Assembly (NCBI GenBank): GCA_034440455.1
Contig: JAWXCB010000002.1
Span: 1 to 64,000, forward strand
Source of the DNA: JAWXCB01 sp034440455
GTDB lineage: Bacteria > Bacteroidota > Bacteroidia > Chitinophagales > CAIOSU01
DNA length: 64,000 nt
Direction of reading: 5' to 3'
Shown here: positions 55,526 to 64,000 of the stretch, piece after piece
Numbering within the stretch: position 1 is the first letter of the stretch
Layout of the letters: each line of letters starts with the position of its first letter
Position numbers and translations under genes: made by a program
The notes under the pieces: model-generated
Database searches by the model: none
The model's input: the letters and a program-made list of their open reading frames with translations, nothing else
Told to the model about the DNA's origin: nothing

Positions 55526-56968
55526 ATGTTCTCTTTTTCACTTTCTGAAAAATCCGGCAGCGTTCTTTTCTATGGATTTTCTCTGCTTACTGTCGCGAGT
55601 ATTTTTCTTGGAATTGCGGTTGATGAAACGGTTATGTATGTAATTCCACTCGCGCTGTTATTTGTATGGTTTGCGTTGTTTGATTTCAAAAAGATTTATT
55701 TCCTGCTCATTGCCTTGATTCCGCTCACACGGGAATTCAGTTTGGGTGCACTCTCTTTGGATATTCCGGGAGAGCCGGTGCTGATTGTGCTGATGCTTGT
55801 TTTCTTTTTTTACCTGTTAAAAAAACGCGAGTATGACAGCGCTTTTCTCAAACATCCGCTTCTCCAATTACTTTTTCTGCATCTGCTTTGGATTTTTGTA
55901 ACCGTATTTTTTTCTTACAAAGTCCTATTCTCCGCAAAATTTTTTCTTGCAAAAATCTGGTATGTGGTCACGTATGTTTTTCTCACCGGACTATTCGTGC
56001 GGAAATTGCGCGATTTCAAAATTCTTTTCTGGTGCGTGATTATTCCGGCTGCATTCAGCATCATTGCGGTGTTGCTCCGGCACTCGGCATCCGGTTTTGC
56101 CTTTGAAGAAATCAATTCCGCTGCGTTTGTATTTTATCGCAACCATGTGAATTACGCTGCATTCATTTCACTGCTCATGCCATTTATCTGGCTTGCTGCC
56201 ACATGGTATAAAAGCGGAACGCCTCCCAAGCATTTTATCAATTTTTTAAAAATACTTTTTCTCGCTGCCATCTATTTTGCATTTGCGCGCGGAGCATGGC
56301 TTGCATTATTTGCCGCTGTGGGATTTTATTACCTGCTGAAATGGCGACTGATAAAATTTGCAATTCCCCCTGCTCTTGTTTTAATTTTCTACATGGGATG
56401 GTCGCTCGTTACGAATAATAATTACCTCAACTACGCTCCGGAATTCGGCAAAGCTGTTTATCACGGCAACATCATTGACCACATGAAGGCGACAGTGCGT
56501 AATCAAGACCTATCTACTGCCGAGCGTTTCTACCGCTGGGTAGCGGGAGTGCGCATGGCAGGCGAGCACCCGATTACCGGTTTTGGCCCGGGCAGTTTCT
56601 ATCATTACTATCAGCCATACACCGTCACGGAGTTTACGACTTGGGTGAGTGACAATCCTGAAAAGTCAGGCACACACAACTATTTTTTAATGACAACAGT
56701 GGAGCAAGGATTAGTCGGATTGTTTTTCTTTCTATTGCTGTCGTTCGGAGTTTTTTATTTCGGTGTGCGCACCTATCATCAGGCGCAAAATCAGGACGAC
56801 AAAAATTTAATCGCTGCAGTGCTTTGTTCGCTTGTTGTTATTTATGTGCAGTTGCTGTTGAGTGATTTAGTGGAAGAAATAAAAATCGGGGGATTCTTCT
56901 TTATCAATATCGCGCTGCTGACAAACTGGGGTGTTCAACACAAAAAACAAGGCGCAGCAAGAGGATAA
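55526..56968 (+). CDS. O-antigen ligase/polymerase-family membrane protein
   Basis: This 480-residue protein has about 11-12 transmembrane helices. IYFAFARGAWLALFAAV is the conserved helix of the Wzy_C family. The large periplasmic loop contains STAERFYRWVAGVRMAGEHP and ITGFGPGSFYHYYQ, with KSGTHNYFLMTTVEQGLVGL after it (the HN motif). These proteins join lipid-linked glycans to each other or to lipid A. Ligase and polymerase cannot be separated on sequence alone; the Wzz neighbour favours polymerase. It converges on the broken HxlR gene. Confidence 0.86.
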   Translation: MFSFSLSEKSGSVLFYGFSLLTVASIFLGIAVDETVMYVIPLALLFVWFALFDFKKIYFLLIALIPLTREFSLGALSLDIPGEPVLIVLMLVFFFYLLKKREYDSAFLKHPLLQLLFLHLLWIFVTVFFSYKVLFSAKFFLAKIWYVVTYVFLTGLFVRKLRDFKILFWCVIIPAAFSIIAVLLRHSASGFAFEEINSAAFVFYRNHVNYAAFISLLMPFIWLAATWYKSGTPPKHFINFLKILFLAAIYFAFARGAWLALFAAVGFYYLLKWRLIKFAIPPALVLIFYMGWSLVTNNNYLNYAPEFGKAVYHGNIIDHMKATVRNQDLSTAERFYRWVAGVRMAGEHPITGFGPGSFYHYYQPYTVTEFTTWVSDNPEKSGTHNYFLMTTVEQGLVGLFFFLLLSFGVFYFGVRTYHQAQNQDDKNLIAAVLCSLVVIYVQLLLSDLVEEIKIGGFFFINIALLTNWGVQHKKQGAARG

Positions 56969-56978
56969 TCAGTGTTTC

Positions 56979-57347
56979 TTACTCTTTTTTATTTTTATCG
57001 TCTTCAGCGCCTATTCCGAATCCATCCATTAGCTTCAATCCGTAATCGCGGATTTGTTCAATCATTTGGATTGATCTTTTACCTCGCATTGTAAGCGAGT
57101 ACTCCACCTTTGGCGGAACAACAGCATACACTTTTCGTTGAATGAATCCTTCTTCTTCCAATTCGCGCAGCGAAGCAGTGAGCATTTTATGCGTCACCTT
57201 AGGCATGGATTTTTTTAACTCGCCTTAGCGCATGATTTTATCCTTGAGTCGCCAAAGCACCGGCATCTTCCATGTGCCACCAATACGGTCCATTGCAAAT
57301 TCCACTGGATTGTAATATATATTTTTGTTATAGATAAATTCAGGCAT
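56979..57347 (-). pseudogene. HxlR-family winged-helix regulator, interrupted by an ochre codon
   Basis: From the ATG at 57347 the minus strand reads MPEFIYNKNIYYNPVEFAMD, then GGTWKMPVLWRLKDKIMR, meets TAA at 57227-57225 (codon 41), and continues in frame with GELKKSMPKVTHKMLTASLR to 56979. HxlR proteins usually have MRYxELKxxxPxIxxKML here, so a Tyr codon (TAT/TAC) probably became TAA. The intact protein would be 122 residues, normal for the family. A remnant from the ATG at 57206 would lack the first helices of the winged helix. HxlR genes often repress a divergent redox or detoxification gene; here a broken DJ-1/PfpI gene is divergent. Confidence 0.82.
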
Positions 57348-57413
57348 TTCCGCTGATACGTTTTTACCAAGATACTTACAAAAAAGTGAGTAGCGCTATT
57401 CCTGGAAAGCATC

Positions 57414-57444
57414 TTGTCAAAAGAGATGTGTGCCTTCAATTTTG
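57414..57444 (+). promoter_or_regulatory. Candidate promoter of the DJ-1/PfpI-like gene
   Basis: TTG (57414-57416), a 20-base spacer and CAATTTTG (57437-57444) match the Bacteroidota pattern with one mismatch, 33 bases before the ATG at 57477. It lies in the spacer shared with the HxlR gene, where HxlR would be expected to bind. Confidence 0.45.
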
Positions 57445-57476
57445 TACGCATCAATTCATCAAAAAAAAATCAAATC

Positions 57477-58240
57477 ATGGCAAACGTAAAAGAAGTGGCA
57501 GGTTCTGCTCACGCACACGGAGATCCCGCTAAGGGAAAAATTCTCATGGTTGCGGGAAGTCAAACAGTTTCCACGCAAACAAAGTGGCCTATCGGGTTTT
57601 GGGCAGCAGAGTTAACACATCCGCTAAGAGCCTTTCAGGAGGCTGATAATGAGGTGGAAATAGTTTCCACGGCAGGAGGCAAAATAAAGATGGATGGCTA
57701 TTCCAACCCGACTGATGCGAGCGATTATTCTGCGCATGATGTCGTTTCATTGGGTTATATGCAGCAGAAATGGTTCAACGATATGCTGGCAAACACCAAG
57801 AAATTCACAGAAGTAAGTGTGAAAGATTATGCCGCCATTTTCTTGGTAGGCGGGCAAAGCCCGATGTACACGTTCAAGGGCAATACAGAGTTGCAAAAAC
57901 TGTTTGCAGCATTTTACGAGAGTGGAAAACCTTCAGCCGCAGTGTGCCATTCCACGACATTGCTTTTAGATATAAAACTTTCAAATGGCTAACTGCTGGT
58001 GAAAGGAAAAACGTGGACGGGGTTTGCCAATGCAGAAGAGCAATATGCTGACAATTTCATGGGCATGAAAATTCAACCTTATTGGATTGAAGAAGAGGCG
58101 CGTAAAATTCCCGAAACAACTTTCAAAGTGAAACCTGCATTTACCCCTATGCGATTGCTGACGGCAATCTCATCACAGGGCAGCAGCAAAACAGCGGTGC
58201 GCTGGCAGCTGAGTTGGTGTTGGACCAGCTGAGTAAATAA
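57477..58240 (+). pseudogene. DJ-1/PfpI-family protein with a stop codon and a frameshift
   Basis: The ATG at 57477 starts MANVKEVAGSAHAHGDPAKG. The fold is a DJ-1/Hsp31-like class I glutamine-amidotransferase domain: AAIFLVGGQSPMYTF, and the nucleophile elbow SAAVCHSTTLL with the reactive Cys followed by His. TAA at 57990-57992 follows IKLSNG; the same frame resumes as LLVKGKTWTGFANAEEQYAD. Near 58146-58148 one base is missing (FTP then PYAIADGNLITGQQQNSG in the next frame), and the second frame ends at 58240 with LAAELVLDQLSK. Intact relatives act in aldehyde or glyoxal detoxification. Two lesions make function unlikely unless they are sequence errors. Confidence 0.85.
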
Positions 58241-58309
58241 TTTCTCCCGCAAATGAATGCAAATCCAGTTACATGCAGATTTTCGCTGGTTAATTCCTCG
58301 CGCATCTGC

Positions 58310-59076
58310 ATGATTAAATGCATCTTGATTTTATTAACAGAGTTCTTCCTCTCAAATCATTCATTTGCCCCACTCACTGAAGTTGATACACTGAAGTTTG
58401 GTTACAAATTCACGCTGAATGGCAGTTGACTCACCGGTAACGTGGAGCGTCTGTTGCTGATTAGTTCAGCCGATATTTCATCGGTGCAGGATAAATGGGC
58501 GGTGCGTACCTCAAATACCTACCAGTTCGGCACGTTCGGCAAATCAAAAACAGAGAATGACTTGTTTTCAAAAATTTTTTCTATCTCATTCCGCATAGCA
58601 AAGTTTATCCCTATCTCATGGCTTGGTTTGAAACTAACAAGCGAAGGGATTTTCCATTTCGTTATCAAATCGGTCCGGGCACATCGTGGGCTTTACTGAA
58701 AAAGCAGGAATATTCTATGAAGCTCTCTTTCACTGTTACTTACGAACAGACTTTTTTTAATGATTCTGCTTATATAGAATCAACATACAATGGCAGTGAT
58801 GAAATCAATTTGTTCCGCGGCACAGGCAGGCTTTACGGGCAGCATCATTTCCTGAAAGACAGATTGCGGCTGCGTTATGAGATTTGGGGGCAGTTTGCGT
58901 TTGAGAATGCAAAAAACTATCGTTTTCATGGGGATATATTTCTTGAAATGCCTTTAACAAAACTTATTTCATTCAGAGCGGGCTATAACTATAATTATGA
59001 GAGCATAACCCTCACAACTGTGAAACAAATGGATACTTTCCTTGTATTTGGGCTTTCTATTACAAACTATAAATAA
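58310..59076 (+). pseudogene. DUF481-like outer-membrane protein with a stop codon and a frameshift
   Basis: The ATG at 58310 starts a signal peptide (MIKCILILLTEFFLSNHSFA). The frame reads FGYKFTLNGS, TGA at 58427-58429, then LTGNVERLLLISSADISSVQ. At about 58570-58580, in a run of A then T, one base is missing; the reading moves to the frame SKNFFYLIPHSKVYPYLMAW and runs to 59076. The reconstructed protein is an amphipathic beta-barrel with the GNxER start and alternating strands (NYRFHGDIFLEMPLTKLISF) of the DUF481/YdiY-type family. The last 150 residues form the longest intact part. Another ATG at 58253 is possible but adds no useful signal. Confidence 0.78.
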
Positions 59077-59130
59077 AATACAGGCGATACAACCATTCGA
59101 GTTTTTTAATTTCACCACAAATTAAAATCA

Positions 59131-60153
59131 ATGCACGCTGGGAAAAATTTCACCTTTAAGGAGGTAATTCTTTGGACGCGAAAAGACATCTATCATCTGT
59201 TTATTCTTTCTGCGATTCCAACTGCTCTCTATGTTTTCTTAGATTGGAAATGGTTGGCGTTGCCGTGGTTGCCAATTGCGCTGCTTGGCACTGCGGTTGC
59301 TTTTGTAGTAGGATTCAAGAACAACGCCTCTTACGACCGCCTGTGGGAGGCGCGCAGAATTTGGGGCGCCATTGTAAACTCAAGCCGCTCGTGGGGCATC
59401 ATGGTGAAGGATTACGTTTCAAACCAACATGCGAAATACCCGCTTGCTGAATCAGAGTTGAAAGAAGTGCATCGTCAGTTTTTTTACCGCCACTTTGCAT
59501 GGCTCACCGCGCTCCGGTATCAGTTGCGCGAAGCCAGAGTATGGGAAGCAGTTTACAAACCGCATAATGTTGAATACAAAAACAATTGGTTTAAAGTGGA
59601 AGAGCAGGAAAATAAACTGGAGGATGCTTTAAAACCTTATTTGTCGGATGAAGAATATGCGCTTGTATTGTCGAAGTCTAATAAAGCTGTGCAAATCATC
59701 GCTTTGCAATCAGAGCATTTGAGGAAGTTGCTGGAACTTGGTTTGATAGAAGATTTCCGCCACATGGAATTGGAGAAAATGCTCGTTGAATTTTACAACC
59801 ATCAGGGCGCATCCGAGCGCATCAAAAATTTTCCTTATCCCCGCCAGTTTGCCACGCTCAATCTCTGGTTTATCAAAATTTTTATTTTGCTGTTGCCGCT
59901 GGGTATGTTGCAGGAATTTGACAAGTTCAATCACAATCTTGTTTGGCTTTCGATTCCTTTCAGTGTTTTGTCGGGATGGATTTTCACTACGATGGAAAAA
60001 ATCGGAGAAGCGTCAGAAAGCCCGTTTGAAGGCAGCGCAAATGATGTTCCCATTACCGCCATCAGCCGCACGATTGAAATTGACTTGCGGGAAATGCTGG
60101 GTGAAAAAGAAATTCCACCACCACTAAAACCCGTAAACAATATTCTTGTTTAA
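59131..60153 (+). CDS. Bestrophin-family ion channel
   Basis: This 340-residue membrane protein matches the bacterial bestrophin (UPF0187) family: early helices (LFILSAIPTALYVFLDWKWL, LGTAVAFVVGFKNNASYDRL), the conserved WEARRIWGAIVNSSRSWG, and a long cytoplasmic helical part with PYPRQFATLNLWFIKIFILL. Bestrophins form pentameric anion or cation channels; algal ones pass bicarbonate. The beta-carbonic anhydrase gene follows ten bases after the stop, so a bicarbonate role is plausible. The ion carried cannot be read directly. Confidence 0.9.
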   Translation: MHAGKNFTFKEVILWTRKDIYHLFILSAIPTALYVFLDWKWLALPWLPIALLGTAVAFVVGFKNNASYDRLWEARRIWGAIVNSSRSWGIMVKDYVSNQHAKYPLAESELKEVHRQFFYRHFAWLTALRYQLREARVWEAVYKPHNVEYKNNWFKVEEQENKLEDALKPYLSDEEYALVLSKSNKAVQIIALQSEHLRKLLELGLIEDFRHMELEKMLVEFYNHQGASERIKNFPYPRQFATLNLWFIKIFILLLPLGMLQEFDKFNHNLVWLSIPFSVLSGWIFTTMEKIGEASESPFEGSANDVPITAISRTIEIDLREMLGEKEIPPPLKPVNNILV

Positions 60154-60163
60154 ATAATCAACG

Positions 60164-60793
60164 ATGAATACGTTTGAAAAGATTTTTGAAAACAACAAAA
60201 AGTGGGTTTCCGAAAAACTCGCCCTTGACCCGCAGTATTTCGATAAACTATCCAAGGGACAAACGCCCGAATTTCTCTACATCGGCTGCTCTGACAGCCG
60301 CGTGACGGCTGAAGATTTGATGGGTGTGCAACCCGGTGAAGTATTCGTGCATCGCAATATTGCGAACATGGTCATCAGCATTGACCTCAACGTAATGTCA
60401 GTGATTAACTATGCGGTGCGTCATTTGAAAGTAAATCATGTAGTGGTGTGCGGGCATTACTTCTGTGGAGGTGTGAAAGCCGCCATGCAACCGCAGGACT
60501 TGGGTATCTTAAACCCCTGGCTGAGAAATATCCGTGACGTCTATCGTTTGCACAGAAAAGAATTAGATGCAATTACTGACGAGGGAAAACGCTACAATCG
60601 TCTGATAGAATTAAATGTGCAGGAGCAGTGCATTAACCTAATCAAGACTGCTGCGGTGCAGGAAGCCTACAAAGAGAGAGGGTTGCTGGTGCATGGATGG
60701 GTGTTTGATATGCATTCAGGAAAGCTGATTGATTTGAAAATTGATTTCCCTAAAATTCTCTCGGAAATCATGGAGATATACCGTATTGTTTGA
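60164..60793 (+). CDS. can: Beta-class carbonic anhydrase
   Basis: This 209-residue enzyme interconverts CO2 and bicarbonate. The zinc site is visible: Cys42 in YIGCSDSRVT, His98 and Cys101 in VVCGHYFCGG; Asp44 and Arg46 form the gating pair. VQPGEVFVHRNIANMV is also family-typical. There is no signal peptide, so it is cytoplasmic. It lies ten bases after the bestrophin gene, almost certainly co-transcribed, and before an NADP-binding oxidoreductase-like gene. Confidence 0.93.
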   Translation: MNTFEKIFENNKKWVSEKLALDPQYFDKLSKGQTPEFLYIGCSDSRVTAEDLMGVQPGEVFVHRNIANMVISIDLNVMSVINYAVRHLKVNHVVVCGHYFCGGVKAAMQPQDLGILNPWLRNIRDVYRLHRKELDAITDEGKRYNRLIELNVQEQCINLIKTAAVQEAYKERGLLVHGWVFDMHSGKLIDLKIDFPKILSEIMEIYRIV

Positions 60794-60823
60794 GTACAAA
60801 AAAATTCTTTTAAAAAAGTAGCT

Positions 60824-61441
60824 ATGAAAATCGCTGTCATCGGCTCCGGCAATGTAGGCTCCGCCCTCGCCAAAGGATGGATTAAAGCAGGTCACCATGT
60901 TGTTTTTGGCGTAAGAAATCCAGATTCGCCAAAAACGAAAAAAGCGTTGGAGTTGATTTCAAATGCAGTCGTAAAAACCGTAGAGGCTGCATCAACAAAT
61001 TCGGAAGTGATTGTCGTAACCACTCCGCCCGAAGCCGTGTTGGAACTAATCCCACAATTTGGTGATGTTTCTGCAAAAGTTATCGTTGACGCCACCAATT
61101 CAATTCTTGCTAAGCCTGAACCCTCTCCAACTGCTTATCATGCAATAAAAGCGATTGCAAAAGCAGAGCATGTTGTGAAATGTTTCAATTCCACAGGTTT
61201 TGAGAATATGCTGAATCCGGTTTACAACGGAGTGGCGATTGACATGTTTTCGGCAGGCAGCAGTGCAAAAGCCAAGAGTGTCGCGGAGAGGCTGGCGTTA
61301 GATATCGGCTTTGAGAAATGTTACGATTTCGGTGGTGATGATAAAGTGGAGTTGCTTGAGAAATTTGCGTTAAGCTGGATTAATATCGCAATCATGCAGG
61401 GGCATGGAAGAAATCTCGCTTTTAAACTTTTGAAAAGGTGA
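60824..61441 (+). CDS. NAD(P)-binding protein of the F420-dependent NADP reductase-like family
   Basis: This 205-residue protein opens with a Rossmann motif (MKIAVIGSGNVGSALAKGW) and continues with VVFGVRNPDS, a basic strand typical of NADPH binding, and IVVTTPPEAVLELIP, VIVDATNSI and CFNSTGFENM. This is the fold of archaeal F420:NADP oxidoreductase, but bacteria lacking F420 have many relatives of unknown role. No F420 genes are visible. It follows the carbonic anhydrase gene by 30 bases and may be in the same operon. Confidence 0.82.
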   Translation: MKIAVIGSGNVGSALAKGWIKAGHHVVFGVRNPDSPKTKKALELISNAVVKTVEAASTNSEVIVVTTPPEAVLELIPQFGDVSAKVIVDATNSILAKPEPSPTAYHAIKAIAKAEHVVKCFNSTGFENMLNPVYNGVAIDMFSAGSSAKAKSVAERLALDIGFEKCYDFGGDDKVELLEKFALSWINIAIMQGHGRNLAFKLLKR

Positions 61442-61455
61442 AATGACGCGAAGGA

Positions 61456-62715
61456 TTAGAAAAATCTGCACGTCAATAAAGTAATATCATCGAGGAAAAT
61501 TCCGCCCGCTCCTTTAAACGCTTTCACTTCTTCCATGAGCTTTTTATTGAAGCGCTCTGCATTTGAGGAATGATGACTGAGTACAAACGCTTTGAGTCGT
61601 TCCAGCCCATAAAATTCTTTCTTCTCATTTTCAAAATCGGTAAGCCCATCGGTGTAGTTGATAAGGAAAGCGTTCTTTTTTATGAATACTTCCCCTGCGC
61701 GGATTCTTGGCAAATCTTCAAACATGCCGAGCAGCGTGCAGCCATCGGAGAGTTCTGTGATTTCACCATCCTGAAAAAGCATGGAGGGGTTATGTCCTGC
61801 ATTGATGTAGCGCAACATGCGCGTCTTTGGATTGTAGATGCCAAAAAAGAGTGTGATGAATTTATCTCCTTTCGTGATTTTGCTTACGATGTCATTCAGC
61901 GTTTCGATGAAATCGGGCAGGTCTTTATTATTTTTTGCAACGAGCCGCAGGTTTGCCTGAAAATTAGACATCAGCAATGCAGCCGCAACGCCTTTTCCTG
62001 AAATGTCACCCACGCAAAACAACTGTTCCCCATTAGGCAATTGAATATAGTCGTAGTAATCTCCGCCAATGTCGTGGTGCGGCAGATACACGGCAGCCAT
62101 CTCGGTAATATCGTTGTCGGGCAGTTTGTCGGGAAACAAGGTTGACTGCATCTGCGCAGCTAACTCCAATTCTTTCTTCAAAACTTCCTGCTCAATTTGC
62201 ACACGCAGCAGTTTGCGATTTTCCACCGCAACAATCACGATATTGGTGAGCGTTTGAATGTATTTGAGTTGGTCGTCAGAGGAAATATTTTCTGGCATAT
62301 CGCCAATCAGCACGAATGCAAGCGGCTTTCCCTGATGAATCACCGGAATAACCACATCGAAATCTTTCAATTTCGGCTGTTGCTTATTTAACTGCGTGAT
62401 GCGTTCGTACTTGATTAAATCCAGTTCTACTTCAATTGATTTTGTTTCGCTGCTTACACCCGAAGAACAAACGCATTCCCACGTTTCATTTTTCACAAAC
62501 ACCAAAAGTTTCGGCACACTGAATTGCGCTTTGAGTGTAAACTCATAAATTCTCAGCAGGGCGGAGATGGGAAAATTGTGATTGATTGCCTGCGAAATAT
62601 CAAGCAACGCATCAATCTGCAATTGTTTGAGCTTTACAAGATGCTCGTAGTTTGCCGCGAGTTTTTCTAACGTAGTATGTTCGGTGGAGAGGACGCTCAT
62701 TATGAAATTGCTCAT
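61456..62715 (-). CDS. GAF-PP2C (SpoIIE/RsbU-type) protein phosphatase
   Basis: This 419-residue protein starts at the Met at 62715 (MSNFIMSVLS); another Met lies 5 codons later. A GAF-like sensor spans about 40-185, then a short linker helix (VLKKELELAAQMQSTLFP, the usual junction) and a PP2C domain: HDIGGDYYDYIQL, FCVGDISGKGVAAALLM, YINAGHNPSML, INYTDGLTDFEN and LDDITLLTC. The Asp residues hold the metal ions. It removes phosphate from Ser/Thr of a partner, classically an anti-sigma antagonist. No STAS or anti-sigma gene is in the window. It converges with the NADP-binding gene. Confidence 0.9.
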   Translation of the reverse strand: MSNFIMSVLSTEHTTLEKLAANYEHLVKLKQLQIDALLDISQAINHNFPISALLRIYEFTLKAQFSVPKLLVFVKNETWECVCSSGVSSETKSIEVELDLIKYERITQLNKQQPKLKDFDVVIPVIHQGKPLAFVLIGDMPENISSDDQLKYIQTLTNIVIVAVENRKLLRVQIEQEVLKKELELAAQMQSTLFPDKLPDNDITEMAAVYLPHHDIGGDYYDYIQLPNGEQLFCVGDISGKGVAAALLMSNFQANLRLVAKNNKDLPDFIETLNDIVSKITKGDKFITLFFGIYNPKTRMLRYINAGHNPSMLFQDGEITELSDGCTLLGMFEDLPRIRAGEVFIKKNAFLINYTDGLTDFENEKKEFYGLERLKAFVLSHHSSNAERFNKKLMEEVKAFKGAGGIFLDDITLLTCRFF

Positions 62716-62815
62716 CCGAAGTTCTGATAAAATCGGAACTCTAATAAGCAACTTCTAAACAGGCTCACTAAAAATTGTCTTCCGAAAGGATGCAAAGAAG
62801 AAGAAGAAGAAACGT

Positions 62816-64000
62816 CTATTCGTTTCCGAGGCTCGTCCTCACATCCAGCGCATCACGCAGTCCGTTTCCAACGACATTGAATGCAAGCACCATCAGCATG
62901 ATTGCCAGTCCTGGAATGATGGCGAGAAATGGATTTGCGCCAATGATATAGCCATAGTTTTCGCTTAACATACCGCCCCAAGAGGGAGTTGGAGGTTGTA
63001 CTCCGATTCCCAAAAAACTCAAACCCGCTTCAATTAAAATTGCAGAAGCAAAATTTGCCGCAGCAACTACCATCAGCGGACCAAGTACGTTGGGTAAGAT
63101 ATGCAAGCCTATGATGCGTATGTTGCTATAACCAAGACTTCGTGCAGCTTCGATGTAAAGCATCTCGCGGAGACTTAATACTTGCCCGCGAATGATTCTT
63201 GCGGCTTCCACCCACATGGTCAATCCAACTGCGATAAAAATTTGCCAAAAACCGCGTCCTAATGCAAGCGTAATTGCAAACACTAATAGTAAAGTTGGAA
63301 TTGACCACACTACGTTAATGAACCACATGCATACTTCATCTACCCATCCTCTGAAAAAACCCGCTGCCGCGCCCACTAAAATGCCGATGAAGATGGAAAT
63401 GAAAACCGCAACAATTCCTACCGACAAGGAAACGCGAACTCCAATAATAAGGCGACTGAAAATGTCACGTCCAAATTTGTCTGTACCGAGGTGGTATGTT
63501 TTTGAAACGATGTTTTCCTTTTCAATTTTTTGTTGCAACTCCGAAATGCCGATTGTGATTTTTTGTTCATTGAAATCATAAAACGTAAGGGAGTTTCCAT
63601 CGGTGGCAATTTCAGGTTGCTTCACGGAAAGCGGGTAAGCGACATCGGCTACCGGAAGTTTTTTCTGTGTGCCTGAATTTTCTCCCGTGTATTCTTCGTA
63701 AATAATTTCTGTTTCCTCAAAATGATAGGAATTAATCGGAATCATCTCATCGGGATTCTCGTGTCCGAAAAGCATCTTGCTGAAAAAATTAGTCTGCTCT
63801 ACATTTTTATTTTTCGCGCGCTTCAGCATCTGCACAGTAAAGCCGGGCGATTTATTGGTGATTTGCAGAATCTGGTCGTTTGCATCAGGCGTAAAGTCAG
63901 GCGTGATTTGATAACCGAGCAGCGCAATGAAAACAGAAAGCAAAATAAAAAATAGCCCGATTACTGCGGGCTTGTTGCGCATGAATCTGCGAAAGGAACG
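62816..64000 (-). CDS. OppC/DppC-type ABC transporter permease, 5' end beyond window
   Basis: This inner-membrane permease of a peptide or nickel-type importer shows the family's EAA loop (IEAARSLGYSNIRIIGLHIL), FGRDIFSRLIIGVRVSLSVG and FLGIGVQPPTPSWGGML. The first helix is AVIGLFFILLSVFIALLGY, and a periplasmic insert of about 130 residues follows it, longer than in typical OppC. The frame stays open to base 64000 (RSFRRF before the Met at 63982); RRFxRNKxAVIGL is the usual pre-helix sequence, so the true start is probably outside the window. Substrate is unknown. Confidence 0.86.
   Translation of the reverse strand, partial: RSFRRFMRNKPAVIGLFFILLSVFIALLGYQITPDFTPDANDQILQITNKSPGFTVQMLKRAKNKNVEQTNFFSKMLFGHENPDEMIPINSYHFEETEIIYEEYTGENSGTQKKLPVADVAYPLSVKQPEIATDGNSLTFYDFNEQKITIGISELQQKIEKENIVSKTYHLGTDKFGRDIFSRLIIGVRVSLSVGIVAVFISIFIGILVGAAAGFFRGWVDEVCMWFINVVWSIPTLLLVFAITLALGRGFWQIFIAVGLTMWVEAARIIRGQVLSLREMLYIEAARSLGYSNIRIIGLHILPNVLGPLMVVAAANFASAILIEAGLSFLGIGVQPPTPSWGGMLSENYGYIIGANPFLAIIPGLAIMLMVLAFNVVGNGLRDALDVRTSLGNE

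Noticed and set aside
28345..59076. Stop codons in five genes suggesting reassigned codons
   Set aside because: All three stop codons are involved, and TAA, TAG and TGA also end many intact genes here (TAG ends the DUF2490 and CotH genes), so reassignment does not fit.

Overview
The window is from a member of the phylum Bacteroidota, moderately A+T-rich. The evidence is several type IX secretion system (T9SS) cargo proteins with type A or type B C-terminal sorting domains, SprB-type repeats, two PorP/SprF-family membrane proteins, a PorE-like OmpA protein, BshA of bacillithiol synthesis, and promoters resembling TTG-N19-21-TAnnTTTG. I saw no rRNA, tRNA or CRISPR array. A lower rank is not safe to call.

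Layout. 1-2315: a truncated Fe(II)/2-oxoglutarate dioxygenase facing two tandem paralogous methyltransferases. 2450-9560: a histidine kinase without the phospho-accepting His, a T9SS type A protein, a 13-repeat YwqK/MORN-like lipoprotein, a class III aminotransferase, a coiled-coil membrane protein and thioredoxin. 9634-15021: a giant secreted protein with 18 SprB-like repeats. 15158-22295: a lipoprotein, a DUF2490 protein, a DUF4956 + VTC operon and a divergent T9SS-exported CotH kinase-like protein. 22310-40290: a T9SS surface region with two paralogous giant type B proteins flanking a restriction-modification island, a third type B protein, two PorP/SprF genes and a PorE-like gene. 40385-43895: an S74 autochaperone protein, a broken carboxypeptidase-regulatory-like gene and a small membrane protein. 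44085-52318: a TMTC-like glycosyltransferase with TPRs, a GH3/serine hydrolase fusion, an ABC1/UbiB kinase and BshA. 52426-56968: an SDR and a polysaccharide flippase/Wzz/O-antigen ligase set. 56979-59076: three consecutive broken genes (HxlR, DJ-1/PfpI, DUF481). 59131-64000: bestrophin, beta-carbonic anhydrase, an NADP oxidoreductase-like protein, a GAF-PP2C phosphatase and a truncated OppC-type permease.

How the genes work together. The dominant theme is export and display of large adhesin-like proteins: cargo with SprB repeats, PorP/SprF partners and a PorE-like protein linking the outer membrane to peptidoglycan. The CotH-VTC-DUF4956 set recurs in other bacteria without a settled function; here its CotH member carries a T9SS signal, so any phosphorylation it performs should occur outside the cell.

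The most striking oddities are five genes with single in-frame stop codons (two of them also frameshifted), two PorP genes whose 5' coding regions contain dispersed palindromic repeat sequence in frame, a histidine kinase with Ser in place of the catalytic His and a degenerate glycine lid, and a jelly-roll-like domain inserted inside one SprB repeat.
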